Below the pieces are notes generated by a model that saw nothing but the letters and a program-made list of their open reading frames with translations, was not told the origin of the DNA and ran no database searches. The position numbers and the translations under genes are program-made. Shown here one piece after another: positions 25,574 through 34,826 of a stretch of DNA of 55,539 nucleotides. The first letter of the stretch is position 1; each line of letters begins with the position of its first letter. Location of the stretch: the NCBI GenBank assembly GCA_026391075.1, contig JAPLES010000071.1:1-55539 (forward strand), read 5' to 3'. This DNA comes from Bacteroidota bacterium (GTDB lineage: Bacteria > Bacteroidota > Bacteroidia > Chitinophagales > LD1).

Positions 25574-26491
25574 ATGAAGAAAGAATCTTCGGAATCTTCT
25601 TATCACACCAGCGTTCTTTTACATGAGAGTATTGAAGGGCTCCATATTCAGCCAAACGGCATTTATGTAGATGCCACGTTTGGTGGAGGCGGACATTCAA
25701 AGGAAATTTTGAAGCAATTGAATGAAAAAGGAAAACTCTTCGGCTTCGACCAGGATGAAGATGCGAAGCAGAATGCACCGAAAGATGAACGCTTCACCTT
25801 GGTTCAGGCAAACTTCAGTGAGCTGAAAAGATTTCTGCGATTGCACAATGCAATTCCTGTGGATGGAATTCTGGCTGACCTTGGAGTTTCGAGCTGGCAG
25901 TTTGATACGGCAGAACGCGGTTTCAGTTTTCGTTTTGATGGTCCGCTGGATATGCGCATGAACAAACGAGGTGATAAAACGGCTGCTGATGTGTTGAACG
26001 AAATGAATGCAGACGATTTGCAGAAAATGTTCAGCACCAATGGCGAATTGCGAAACGCAAAAACTTTGGCAAATGCCATTGTGGAAGTTCGAAACGGAAA
26101 AGCATTTGAAACGATTGCTGATTTACTGACGGTGTGCGAAGCGAATAGAATTGGAGAGCGACATAAATATCTGGCGCAGGTTTTTCAGGCAATAAGAATT
26201 GAAGTGAACGATGAATTAGGTGCGCTGAAAAAACTGCTTGAACAAAGTGCAGAGGTTTTGAAGCCGGGAGGAAGATTAGCGGTTATCACTTTTCACTCGC
26301 TCGAAGACAGGTTGGTGAAAAATTTTATGAGGCATGGAAATTTTGACGAGGAGCCGGTAAAAGATTTCTACGGCAACATTGAAAAGAAATTCAAACTGAT
26401 AACGAAGAAGCCGATTGAGGCAAGTGACAAAGAACAAAAAGAAAACAGCAGAAGCAGAAGTGCAAAATTGAGAGTAGCAGAAAGAATCTGA
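25574..26491 (+). CDS. rsmH: 16S rRNA (cytosine-1402-N4)-methyltransferase
   Basis: RsmH (MraW) methylates N4 of C1402 in the decoding centre of 16S rRNA. The N-terminus is 'SYHTSVLLHESIEGL', the SAM site is 'YVDATFGGGGHSKEIL', the family motif is 'DGILADLGVSSWQFD' with 'AERGFSFRFDGPLDMRM', and the C-terminal part has 'LAVITFHSLEDRLVKNFM'. Length (305) is normal. It is the second gene of the dcw-type operon, with 3 bases to mraZ and 7 to ftsL. Confidence 0.96.
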   Translation: MKKESSESSYHTSVLLHESIEGLHIQPNGIYVDATFGGGGHSKEILKQLNEKGKLFGFDQDEDAKQNAPKDERFTLVQANFSELKRFLRLHNAIPVDGILADLGVSSWQFDTAERGFSFRFDGPLDMRMNKRGDKTAADVLNEMNADDLQKMFSTNGELRNAKTLANAIVEVRNGKAFETIADLLTVCEANRIGERHKYLAQVFQAIRIEVNDELGALKKLLEQSAEVLKPGGRLAVITFHSLEDRLVKNFMRHGNFDEEPVKDFYGNIEKKFKLITKKPIEASDKEQKENSRSRSAKLRVAERI

Positions 26492-26498
26492 AATTAAA

Positions 26499-26873
26499 AT
26501 GGAACAGGAAAACATAAACGAAACACAGGAAGCAAATCAGGAGAAAAAATCTCCGAAGGGTTTTGCATCGCTGCTCGGCAAAATGGATGCCGCGGGCGAA
26601 ACAGGACTCAAGAAAGTGCTGTTCAATATGCCGTTTGTGTTGTTTCTGGTTGTGCTGGCTGCCTTGCACATTGCGAACAATCACATGGCAGAAACATACG
26701 CGCGCAACATCACTAAAACAGAAAGGGAAGTGAAGCAGTTGCGCTGGCAATACATGACGACCACGAGTAGCTTAATGCAAAAAAGCAAGCAAAGCGAAGT
26801 GGCAAAATTGGTAAACACACAAGGGCTAAAGGAACTGAGAATACCCCCTTATAAAATAGAAGTTAAAGAATAA
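26499..26873 (+). CDS. ftsL: FtsL-like cell division protein
   Basis: The 124-residue protein has an acidic/basic cytoplasmic N-terminus, one membrane segment at about residues 44-61 ('VLFNMPFVLFLVVLAALHIA') and a short periplasmic coiled-coil part ('RNITKTEREVKQLRWQYMTT'). That topology and its place between rsmH and ftsI match the Bacteroidota FtsL-like family. FtsL helps assemble the FtsQLB complex that activates septal wall synthesis. The sequence itself is weakly conserved, so position carries much of the call. Confidence 0.82.
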   Translation: MEQENINETQEANQEKKSPKGFASLLGKMDAAGETGLKKVLFNMPFVLFLVVLAALHIANNHMAETYARNITKTEREVKQLRWQYMTTTSSLMQKSKQSEVAKLVNTQGLKELRIPPYKIEVKE

Positions 26874-26981
26874 ACATGCTGAATCAAGTGAAAGCTCATC
26901 TCCTGAAAATGCTCCCGACAAACGGGAACGGATGAGCAACCACCGAAATTCGGAAGTATAAAGTATTGTCTAAAACGCACT

Positions 26982-29081
26982 ATGGCAGCAAACAAAAAAC
27001 GCGAAATCTTACTGAGAGCCTATCTGGGCTTCGCGTTTATTTTCTTATTGGGATTAGCCATTATTGGTCGTGCGTTTTACATACAAACGTATCAAGGCAA
27101 ATACTATCGTTCACTTGCCGATTCGCTTACCATTTTTCCAAAAACAATTTTAGCCGAGCGAGGAAATATTTACAGCGAAGATGGTCGCTTGCTCGCTACC
27201 ACTCTTCCTACGTTCGACATTCGTATTGATTTCAAAACAACATATCTGCACAAGGAAATATTCACTGATAATGTTGACAGTGTTTCGTTGTTACTCACAA
27301 AAATGTTTCCTGAAAAGAACGCAAGACAATACAAAAGCGAATTGGTTGCCGAGCGCAAAAAGAAAAGCCGTTACTATTTATTGAAGCGCAACGTTACGTA
27401 CAATCAATTGAACGAAATGAAGTTATGGCCCATGTTTCGTGAAGGCCAATACAAAAGCGGAATGATTGCATTGCAGGAAGACAAACGTTTGAATCCTTTT
27501 GTGCAATTGGCAAAACGTTCTATAGGTTCTATCAACGATAACGGTGGCGTATTTGGAATTGAAAAACAGTTCGATTCTATTTTGAAAGGAAAAGAAGGAA
27601 CAGTGATGGTGCAGAAGATTGCAGGCGGAGTTACTATTCCACTCGACAGCAAAGAAGAAATTGCTCCTCAACCCGGCAGAGATATTTACACTACGCTTGA
27701 TGTAGAATTACAGGACGTTGCCGAAGATGCACTCATGCGTGCTTTGCAACATCACGCTGCCGACCACGGCTGTGTGGTATTGATGGAAGTAAAAACCGGG
27801 AAGATTAAAGCCATGGCAAATCTCGGTTTGGTAAAAGATTCTACCTATGGTGAAATTGCAAACTACGCTGTAGGAGAAGCTACCGAACCGGGTTCTACTT
27901 TCAAGCTAGCGTCTTACGCCAGTATGATGGAAGATGGTTTGATAACCGCCAACACAAAAGTTTTTGTAGGTGATGGACATTATACCGTTTACAACAAAAC
28001 AATTTCTGACCACGATAAACCTGAAACACCGGAGTTGACTGTTCAACGCGCGTTTGAAGAATCAAGTAATGTGGCTGTGGCAACCTTGGCTGACAAAAAT
28101 TATTCCGCACTTAAAGAAAAGTTCTATAAGCATTTGGTTGATTTTGGTTTTTCAAAACCTATCAATATCGAATTGCCGGGTGCTGCAAAACCAATTTTGC
28201 ATGACCCGAAAACCTGGAGTGGTGTTTCTGCTGCTTACATCGCACACGGTTACGAATTAGCAATTACTCCTTTGCATACGCTGATGTTTTACAATGCGGT
28301 TGCTAACAATGGCACCATGGTTCAGCCGTACATGATTGCCATAGTGAAAGAATACAACGCCACTGTTGACTCCACTACCACCACTGTTTTGAATCCAAAA
28401 ATTTGCAGCGCAAAAACGATTCAACAATTGAGAGGAATGTTGGTTGGTGTGGTGGAGAACGGAACTGCCACAAATTTGAAAACTGATTATCTGCATGTAG
28501 CAGGCAAAACCGGAACTGCAGTTATTTCACAAGGGAAGAAAGGTTATACAAGCGAAGGCAAGAAGGATTACCGCGCTTCTTTCTGCGGTTATTTCCCTGC
28601 TGAAAATCCACAGTACAGCATGATTGTGATGATTAGTTCACCAAGTGCAAATGGTTATTACGGCAATGTAGTAGCGGGTTCAATTTTCAAAGAGGTGGCT
28701 GACAAAGTTTACTCCCTCAATTTGAATATGCACAAAGCAGTGAATGAACAAGTGGCTCTTGAAAATAAAATGCCCCGCATTCAGAAAGGAAATTCTGCCG
28801 ACATAAAAAACATCTATGCTTTCCTCGGAACCAAAGTGAATAATGTAAATACTGAATGGGCAACTGCATCAACAAACGGAAACAAAGTTCTGCTGGCAGA
28901 AAATGAAATCAATAATCAAACAGTGCCCGATGTAACAGGAATGAGTTTAAAAGACGCGCTCTATCAATTGGAAAGTTTAGGACTTAAAGTATTGGTAAGC
29001 GGGAGAGGAAACGTGATTAAGCAAAGTATAGTGGGAGAAAAAATTTCGAAGGGAATGTCAATCAGTATTGAACTAAAATGA
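26982..29081 (+). CDS. ftsI: Septal penicillin-binding protein (class B transpeptidase, PBP3) with PASTA domain
   Basis: This protein cross-links septal peptidoglycan. It has an N-terminal membrane anchor (residues 12-35), a dimerisation domain, and a transpeptidase domain with the active-site Ser305 in 'EPGSTFKLAS', the SSN motif at 361-363 and the KTGT box at 509-512. A single PASTA domain closes the protein ('VPDVTGMSLKDALYQLES'), as in SpoVD/FtsI proteins of Bacteroidota. The 699 residues are typical. The ATG at 26982 lies 108 bases after ftsL; that gap holds no gene. Its stop overlaps the murD start (ATGA). Confidence 0.95.
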   Translation: MAANKKREILLRAYLGFAFIFLLGLAIIGRAFYIQTYQGKYYRSLADSLTIFPKTILAERGNIYSEDGRLLATTLPTFDIRIDFKTTYLHKEIFTDNVDSVSLLLTKMFPEKNARQYKSELVAERKKKSRYYLLKRNVTYNQLNEMKLWPMFREGQYKSGMIALQEDKRLNPFVQLAKRSIGSINDNGGVFGIEKQFDSILKGKEGTVMVQKIAGGVTIPLDSKEEIAPQPGRDIYTTLDVELQDVAEDALMRALQHHAADHGCVVLMEVKTGKIKAMANLGLVKDSTYGEIANYAVGEATEPGSTFKLASYASMMEDGLITANTKVFVGDGHYTVYNKTISDHDKPETPELTVQRAFEESSNVAVATLADKNYSALKEKFYKHLVDFGFSKPINIELPGAAKPILHDPKTWSGVSAAYIAHGYELAITPLHTLMFYNAVANNGTMVQPYMIAIVKEYNATVDSTTTTVLNPKICSAKTIQQLRGMLVGVVENGTATNLKTDYLHVAGKTGTAVISQGKKGYTSEGKKDYRASFCGYFPAENPQYSMIVMISSPSANGYYGNVVAGSIFKEVADKVYSLNLNMHKAVNEQVALENKMPRIQKGNSADIKNIYAFLGTKVNNVNTEWATASTNGNKVLLAENEINNQTVPDVTGMSLKDALYQLESLGLKVLVSGRGNVIKQSIVGEKISKGMSISIELK

Positions 29082-30392
29082 AACAACGTCTCGTAATTCT
29101 TGGTGCAGGAGAAAGCGGTTTGGGAACTGCTGTGCTTGGAGTGAAGCAAGGTTACGATGTGTTTGTGAGTGACGGAGGAAAAATAAAAGACAACTACAAG
29201 GCGCAATTGAAAGAGTGGAAGATTGAATACGAAGAAGCAAAACATACGGAAGAAAAAATTCTGAATGCCGATGTAGTGATGAAGAGTCCCGGAATTCCAG
29301 AGAAGGCTGAGATGGTGAAGAAGATTCGCAAACAAGGAATAAAGATTGTGAGTGAAATTGAATTCGGTTCATGGTTTACCAATGCACAGATAGTTGGCAT
29401 TACCGGAGCAAACGGAAAGACACATCATGAAGAGCGGAGGAATGAATGTGGGCTTAGGCGGAAACATAGGAAAGAGTTTCGCCTATCAGGTGGCGACAGA
29501 AAACTTCGACTACTACGTGTTAGAGATTTCAAGTTTTCAATTGGATGATATTGAAAAGTTTCGCCCTAATGTGGCAGTGCTCACCAACATCACACCCGAC
29601 CATTTAGATAGATACAATTACGAGCTGCAGAATTATGTGATTTCGAAATTCAACATAACGAAGAATCAAAACGAGAAAGATTTTTTCATCTACTGTGCAG
29701 ATGATGAAATCACAATGGCAAACATGGATAAGTATCCAACCAAAGCACAGAAAATTCCTTTTGCATACGATAAAGAATTTGCAGAAGGCGGATTTGTACA
29801 AAACGAAAACATCATTATAAACCATAACCAAAACCAATTCACCATGAGTATTCAGGAACTCGGATTAAGTGGACGTCACAACGTTTACAACTCATTAGCC
29901 GCTGGCATAGTAGCTAATGTTTACGGACTGCGTAAGGAGCAGATTCGTGAAAGCTTATCAGACATGAAATCGCTGGAACATCGTATGGAGAGCGTAGCCA
30001 AAGTGCGCAACATCGAGTTCATCAACGATTCAAAAGCAACCAATGTAAATTCTACCTGGTATGCTTTAGAAAGCATGAACAAACCCATCATCTGGATTGC
30101 CGGTGGTATTGACAAAGGCAACGATTATACAGTGCTTGACCCGCTAGTAAAAAAGAAAGTGCGCGGTATGATTTGTCTGGGATTAGACAATACCAAACTT
30201 CATTCTGCGTTTGGAAAAATGGTAGACATTATGGTGAACGTAACTAACATGGGCGATGCTGTTCGTATGGCATATCAATTGGGTAACCCCGGTGATTGCG
30301 TGTTGTTATCTCCATCATGTGCCTCATTCGATTTGTTCGAAAATTACGAAGACAGAGGAAAGAAGTTTAAAGAAGAAGTGATTAAACTGTAA
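29078..30392 (+). pseudogene. murD: UDP-N-acetylmuramoylalanine--D-glutamate ligase, frameshifted at the P-loop
   Basis: MurD adds D-glutamate to UDP-MurNAc-L-Ala. Residues 1-115 read as a normal MurD N-terminus up to the ATP-binding loop 'GITGANGKT' (29402-29422). The frame then goes wrong, and the next frame continues with 'HIMKSGGMNVGLGGNIGKSF', 'NITPDHLDRYN' and 'LEHRMESVAKVRNIEFINDS' to a proper stop at 30392. Compared with the family spacing, about seven residues after GKT are missing, which fits a deletion of 20 (or 23) bases. Both parts are otherwise well conserved. The start overlaps the ftsI stop (ATGA). Unless the reads show otherwise, the gene as written cannot make active MurD, an essential enzyme. 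Confidence 0.9.
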
Positions 30393-30393
30393 T

Positions 30394-30428
30394 CACCTCT
30401 CCTAAATCCTCTCCGAAGGAGAGGACTT
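30394..30428 (+). repeat. REP-like element, copy 1
   Basis: The element reads CACCTCTCCTAAATCCTCTC and continues CGAAGGAGAGGACTT; it contains a small hairpin CCTCTCC/GGAGAGG. Its inverted partner is at 30498-30532. CCT..CTAAATCC..GGACTT elements recur between genes in many Bacteroidota genomes. Confidence 0.7.
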
Positions 30429-30497
30429 AAAGACAAATGCAAAATGCAGTGGAACTATTTTGATAACCAACAACTCTTCGTAAAGAAGGTTGTATTA

Positions 30498-30532
30498 AAG
30501 TCTCCTCCTTCGGAGGAGATTTAGAGGAGGTT
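30498..30532 (-). repeat. REP-like element, copy 2, inverted
   Basis: Read on the minus strand this gives CCTCCTCTAAATCTCCTCC followed by GAAGGAGGAGACTT, the same element as copy 1 with a few changes. The two copies face each other across about 70 bases, a REPIN-like arrangement. On the plus strand its end supplies AGAGGAGG just before the mraY ATG. Confidence 0.7.
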
Positions 30533-30536
30533 GCTT

Positions 30537-31790
30537 ATGTTGTATTATCTCTTTAAATTTTTAGATACTCATTACAACTTCCCGGGAGCGGGGCTGTTCA
30601 ACTTCATCTCGTTTAGGGCTGCGGCTGCGGTGTTGCTATCATTGGTTATTTCTATGTTGTATGGCGGAAATCTAATTGCTCTGCTTCGCAGAAAACAAAT
30701 AGGAGAAACAATAAGAGAGTTAGGTTTGGCGGGAGAAAATGCAAAGAAGGGAACGCCCACCATGGGAGGTTTAATCATTCTCGGTTCTATCTTAATTCCA
30801 ACACTGCTTTTTGCGAGACTTGAAAATGTTTACATCATCCTTATGCTTATAGCTACGGTGTGGCTCGGTTTAATTGGTTTTGCCGATGACTACATTAAAG
30901 TGTTTAAGAAAGACAAAAAAGGATTAGCTGGAACGTTTAAGATTATAGGTCAAGTTGGTTTGGGAATTATTGTAGGCACTACGCTTTACTTCAACAAAAA
31001 TGTGGTAACGAAAGAGGAAATACCACAAGGAGAAGTTTACAAATACGATAGCGAGAAAATTTCGAAGATTACCGATGACAACCTGAAAGTTCATTACATG
31101 GTAACCGAGAAAGCGCCTACTACTACTATTCCGTTTTTAAAAAGTCATGAGATTGATTACTCCGTGGTGCTTTGCGCCATCAACAAAGACTGGTGCAAAT
31201 ATGCCTGGCTCATTTTTATTCCCGTGGTCATTTTTATTATCACCGCAGTCAGCAACGGAGCCAACCTTACCGATGGCATTGATGGATTAGCCACAGGCAC
31301 GTCTGCTATTATAGGAGTCACACTTTTAGTTTTTGCTTACGTTTCGGGTAATATCATTTTTGCCGATTACCTCGACATTATGTACATACCCAACGTGGGA
31401 GAACTCGTAATTTTTATTGCTGCTTTTGTGGGTGCCTGCATTGGCTTTTTATGGTATAATGCTTACCCTGCCGAAGTATTTATGGGTGACACTGGCTCAC
31501 TGGCACTAGGTGGAATCATTGCCACACTTGCCATTATTGTTCGTAAAGAGTTACTCATCCCTGTCATGTGCGGTATCTTTTTAATGGAGAACCTGAGCGT
31601 GGTAATGCAGGTAAGCTATTTCAAATACACCAAGAAAAAATTTGGTGAAGGCAAACGAATCTTCCTGATGTCGCCTCTTCATCACCATTATCAAAAACTA
31701 GGCATGAACGAAAGTAAAATCGTTTCGCGCTTCTGGATTGTAGGAATTCTGCTCGCTATTCTTACAGTTGTTACGCTCAAGATTAGATAG
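30537..31790 (+). CDS. mraY: Phospho-N-acetylmuramoyl-pentapeptide-transferase
   Basis: MraY joins UDP-MurNAc-pentapeptide to undecaprenyl phosphate, giving lipid I. The signatures are '[13 protein letters not shown]', the catalytic '[16 protein letters not shown]', '[13 protein letters not shown]', '[12 protein letters not shown]' and '[12 protein letters not shown]'. About ten membrane segments are visible. The 418 residues exceed the E. coli protein because of an insert of about 80 residues after 'GTTLYFNK', which is usual in Bacteroidota. I prefer the ATG at 30537 over the TTG two codons upstream; AGAGGAGG ends 6 bases before it. It is the last cell-wall gene here: murE and the usual tail of the cluster are absent. 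Confidence 0.94.
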   Translation: MLYYLFKFLDTHYNFPGAGLFNFISFRAAAAVLLSLVISMLYGGNLIALLRRKQIGETIRELGLAGENAKKGTPTMGGLIILGSILIPTLLFARLENVYIILMLIATVWLGLIGFADDYIKVFKKDKKGLAGTFKIIGQVGLGIIVGTTLYFNKNVVTKEEIPQGEVYKYDSEKISKITDDNLKVHYMVTEKAPTTTIPFLKSHEIDYSVVLCAINKDWCKYAWLIFIPVVIFIITAVSNGANLTDGIDGLATGTSAIIGVTLLVFAYVSGNIIFADYLDIMYIPNVGELVIFIAAFVGACIGFLWYNAYPAEVFMGDTGSLALGGIIATLAIIVRKELLIPVMCGIFLMENLSVVMQVSYFKYTKKKFGEGKRIFLMSPLHHHYQKLGMNESKIVSRFWIVGILLAILTVVTLKIR

Positions 31791-31806
31791 CCCTCCATCT
31801 GTTTTT

Positions 31807-32085
31807 ATGATTAAGCATTACAACATTACGGTTCAAGGTAAAGTGCAGGGAGTTTCTTACAGAGCTTCTGCAAAACAAATGGCTGTCCTTCTTTCTGTAA
31901 ATGGATTTGTATGCAATTTGGCAAACGGAGATGTTTATGTGGAAATAGAAGGTGACGAAGATTTATTGACAAAATTTATTCAGTGGTGTCACCATGGACC
32001 CGGTAACTCCTGTGTAAAATACGTTTCAGTTCAGGAAGGTGTTGTTCAAGGGTTCAAAGGTTTCGAAATTCAGGAAAACAAATAG
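31807..32085 (+). CDS. acyP: Acylphosphatase
   Basis: This small enzyme hydrolyses acyl phosphates. The N-terminal phosphate-binding loop is 'VQGKVQGVSYRASAKQ' with catalytic Arg19, and the second catalytic residue is Asn37 in 'GFVCNLANGDVYVEIEG'. The 18-residue spacing equals that of characterised enzymes (Arg23/Asn41). The 92 residues from the ATG at 31807 are standard; the open frame extends back to 31768 into mraY, but that extension has no counterpart in the family. It lies 16 bases after mraY and may be cotranscribed. Confidence 0.9.
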   Translation: MIKHYNITVQGKVQGVSYRASAKQMAVLLSVNGFVCNLANGDVYVEIEGDEDLLTKFIQWCHHGPGNSCVKYVSVQEGVVQGFKGFEIQENK

Positions 32086-32201
32086 CATTTGCTTTCCTCC
32101 CTGCCATTTTGCCGCCTCTCCTTCTGAGTTTAAATTCAATTCCTTCGGCTTTTGGCAGACCGAATCTTCAAAATGTCACATTCTCTTCCTGTTTTTGCTG
32201 C

Positions 32202-32215
32202 GGCACAGCTATTGC
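32202..32215 (+). promoter_or_regulatory. Sigma-54-like promoter of dnaK (GGCAC-N5-TTGC)
   Basis: GGCAC at 32202-32206 and TTGC at 32212-32215 have the invariant GG and GC of -24/-12 promoters, separated by exactly 10 bases. The predicted start point near 32227 lies about 20 bases before the dnaK ATG. There is no CIRCE inverted repeat upstream of dnaK. Confidence 0.55.
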
Positions 32216-32246
32216 CTTAAACGCGCCAAACAAAAACTAAAGACTT

Positions 32247-34163
32247 ATGGGAAAGATAATTGGAATTGACTTAGGAACCACCAACTCGTGTGTTTCGGTA
32301 ATGGAGGGTAACGACCCGGTAGTTATTCAAAATGATGAAGGAAGAAGAACTACGCCAAGTATTGTGGCGTTTCTGCCTAATGGCGAGCGCAAAGTGGGTG
32401 ACCCTGCAAAACGTCAGGCGATTACTAATCCAACCAAAACCATTTCATCTATCAAGCGTTTTATGGGTATTCGTTTTGGCGAAGCCGGAAAAGAAATTCC
32501 GCGTGTGCCTTACAAAGTAGTAAAGGGCGATAATGACAGTGTGCGTGTAGATATTGACGGTCGTCTTTATACGGCTCAGGAACTTTCTGCGGTTATTCTT
32601 CAAAAAATGAAGAAGACTGCCGAAGATTATTTGGGGCAAACAGTTACCGAAGCGGTTATTACCGTGCCGGCTTACTTCAACGATGCACAACGCCAGGCAA
32701 CTAAAGAAGCCGGGGAAATTGCGGGCTTGACGGTGAGAAGAATTTTGAACGAACCAACCGCAGCAGCTCTTGCTTACGGTTTAGATAAACAACACCGCGA
32801 TATTCACGTGGCGGTTTTCGATTTAGGTGGAGGAACGTTTGACGTTTCGGTTTTAGAAATGGGTGATGGTGTGTTTGAAGTAAAATCAACCAATGGCGAT
32901 ACACACCTGGGTGGCGATGATTTCGACCATGAAATTATTCAGTGGTTGGCGAACGAATTTCAAACCGAAGAGCGCGTTGATTTGCGCAAAGACCCTATGG
33001 CTTTGCAGCGTTTAAAAGAAGCGGCTGAAAAAGCAAAGATTGAACTTTCATCTTCGCAGGAAACTGAAATTAATTTGCCTTACATAACTGCAGTTGACGG
33101 TGTGCCTAAACACTTAGTGCGCAAATTGAGCCGCGCAAAATTCGAACAGCTTTGCGATGTGTTGGTAGAAAGAACTTTAGAGCCATGCCGCCAGGCATTG
33201 AAAGATGCCGGATTGGATGCTTCTAAAATTGATGAAGTAATTCTGGTAGGTGGTTCTACGCGTATCCCGAAAATTCAGGAAGTGGTAGAAAAATTCTTCG
33301 GCAAAAAACCTTCGAAGGGTGTTAACCCCGATGAAGTGGTAGCTGTAGGTGCAGCTATACAAGGCGGAATTTTAAGTGGTGAAGTGAAGGATGATATCGT
33401 GTTGGTAGATGTAACTCCGCTTTCACTTGGTTTGGAAACTATGGGCGGTGTAATGACTAAATTGATTGAGTCGAACGCTACTATTCCTACAAAAAAATCG
33501 CAGGTGTTTACTACGGCACAAGATAATCAGCCATCGGTTGAAATACATGTGTTGCAGGGCGAAAGAGCGATGGCCAAAGACAACCGCACACTCGGAAGAT
33601 TTCACTTAGATGGCATTCCGCCAGCTATGAGAGGCACACCGCAAGTGGAAGTTACTTTCGATATTGATGCCAACGGAATTGTGCACGTGCATGCTAAAGA
33701 CAAAGGTACGGGCAAAGAGCAATCTATACGCATCGAAGCTTCTTCAGGTATTTCGAAAGAAGAAATTGAGAAGATGAAGAACGAGGCAAAAGCCAATGAA
33801 GATGCCGATAAGAAAGCGCGCGAAGAAGCCGAGAAAGCCAATATGATTGACTCGCTCATTTTCCAAACCGAAAAGCAAATGAAGGAAGTAGGCGATAAAA
33901 TACCGGCTGATAAGAAAACCGCTATTGAAACAGCTTTGACCGAACTGAAAGCAGCCAAGGAAAACAAGGATGTAGCCGCTATGGATAAAGCAGCCGAAAC
34001 GTTAAATAACGCATGGCAAGCTGCTTCGCAGGATATTTACAACGCTACTCAAAGTGCCGCACAACCAGGTGATGCTCAGCCAACTGCTGACGAAAACCCG
34101 GAAGCTAACGCAGAGAATGTGCAAGACGTTCAGTATGAGGAAGTAAAAGACGATAAAAAATAG
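32247..34163 (+). CDS. dnaK: Molecular chaperone DnaK (Hsp70)
   Basis: The 638-residue Hsp70 has an N-terminal ATPase domain ('[19 protein letters not shown]', '[20 protein letters not shown]', '[15 protein letters not shown]', '[14 protein letters not shown]'), a substrate-binding domain after '[20 protein letters not shown]', and a helical lid ending in the acidic '[11 protein letters not shown]' tail. It folds and protects cytoplasmic proteins with DnaJ and GrpE. Neither dnaJ nor grpE is adjacent. It appears monocistronic, with its own promoter and terminator. Confidence 0.98.
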   Translation: MGKIIGIDLGTTNSCVSVMEGNDPVVIQNDEGRRTTPSIVAFLPNGERKVGDPAKRQAITNPTKTISSIKRFMGIRFGEAGKEIPRVPYKVVKGDNDSVRVDIDGRLYTAQELSAVILQKMKKTAEDYLGQTVTEAVITVPAYFNDAQRQATKEAGEIAGLTVRRILNEPTAAALAYGLDKQHRDIHVAVFDLGGGTFDVSVLEMGDGVFEVKSTNGDTHLGGDDFDHEIIQWLANEFQTEERVDLRKDPMALQRLKEAAEKAKIELSSSQETEINLPYITAVDGVPKHLVRKLSRAKFEQLCDVLVERTLEPCRQALKDAGLDASKIDEVILVGGSTRIPKIQEVVEKFFGKKPSKGVNPDEVVAVGAAIQGGILSGEVKDDIVLVDVTPLSLGLETMGGVMTKLIESNATIPTKKSQVFTTAQDNQPSVEIHVLQGERAMAKDNRTLGRFHLDGIPPAMRGTPQVEVTFDIDANGIVHVHAKDKGTGKEQSIRIEASSGISKEEIEKMKNEAKANEDADKKAREEAEKANMIDSLIFQTEKQMKEVGDKIPADKKTAIETALTELKAAKENKDVAAMDKAAETLNNAWQAASQDIYNATQSAAQPGDAQPTADENPEANAENVQDVQYEEVKDDKK

Positions 34164-34283
34164 TTGGAGACTGATGGTGAAAAGTTGAAAGGTTTAGCCG
34201 TAATTTGCCACCCCGTTCAACTATAACCCGAGCTAATTATAAAAATGTTGGATGTTGCCATGGTTTTCACTATAGGTGACAGT

Positions 34284-34311
34284 CCCGCCCCAAAAGGGCG
34301 GGATTTTTTTT
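34284..34311 (+). terminator. Rho-independent terminator after dnaK
   Basis: A 7-bp GC stem (CCCGCCC / GGGCGGG, loop CAAAA) is followed by A and a run of T. It abuts the opposite-facing terminator at 34313. Confidence 0.88.
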
Positions 34312-34312
34312 G

Positions 34313-34345
34313 CAAAAAAATCCCTTCTGCATTTGCAGAAGGGAC
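34313..34345 (-). terminator. Rho-independent terminator for the 108-aa secreted protein gene
   Basis: A 9-bp stem (CCCTTCTGC / GCAGAAGGG, loop ATTT) has a run of seven A on its left, which is the T run on the minus strand. Confidence 0.88.
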
Positions 34346-34369
34346 CACCCTATTTAACCCACGCTTTTA

Positions 34370-34696
34370 TTATCTGTGTTGCATATCGTGTTTCTCTACA
34401 AAGATATTTCTGCTTGCTCTTTCCTGTTCGATTCTCAGTATGGCGCGCTCCTGCGGAGTTACTACACCATCTGCTTTTGCGCAGCGTTTGTCATGTTGAA
34501 TTTTTGCCTGTTGCATTTCTAAGCGCATTGTTTCCTTGCGTGTGAGTTCTCCGGTGGCAACTCCGGCTCTTATTCTGCATTGTTCCTTAAATTGTTGGTG
34601 GCGTATTCCCGGAGTTCTTTCGCCTTGCGCATTTATTTTTTGTGAAGCCGTAGTTCCCATTGCGAAAAGAATTATTCCTATGATTAGTCGTTTCAT
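34370..34696 (-). CDS. Small secreted protein of unknown function, 108 aa
   Basis: A signal peptide (MKRLIIGIILFAMGTTAS, cleavage near NAQ) is followed by an all-helical, strongly charged domain with 'QFKEQCRIRAGVATGELTR', 'MQQAKIQHDKRCAKADGVV' and 'TPQERAILRIEQERASRNIF'. Two short segments, 'GVATGELTRKE' and 'ADGVVTPQERA', repeat the same helix-loop-helix shape at an interval of about 32 residues, like an EF-hand or TerB-like pair but without a full metal loop. It has its own terminator and faces away from fabG. I do not recognise a named family; a periplasmic location is likely. Confidence 0.7.
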   Translation of the reverse strand: MKRLIIGIILFAMGTTASQKINAQGERTPGIRHQQFKEQCRIRAGVATGELTRKETMRLEMQQAKIQHDKRCAKADGVVTPQERAILRIEQERASRNIFVEKHDMQHR

Positions 34697-34826
34697 GATT
34701 TCTGTTTTTAAAATGGTTTAAAAAATATTTACCGCGGTTATGTTTCTGTGACGCAACAAATGTTTTTCGGTTTAATGGTGCGCTTATTTTTTTTTTCTTT
34801 GTTGCTCATTCATTTAAAAAACAAAG

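Noticed and set aside
26966-27229. Small open frame overlapping the start of ftsI
   Set aside because: It is out of frame with ftsI and shows no protein-like pattern; a shadow frame.
29394-29450. Programmed ribosomal frameshift in murD
   Set aside because: There is no slippery heptamer and residues are missing from the P-loop itself, so shifting alone would not restore the protein.
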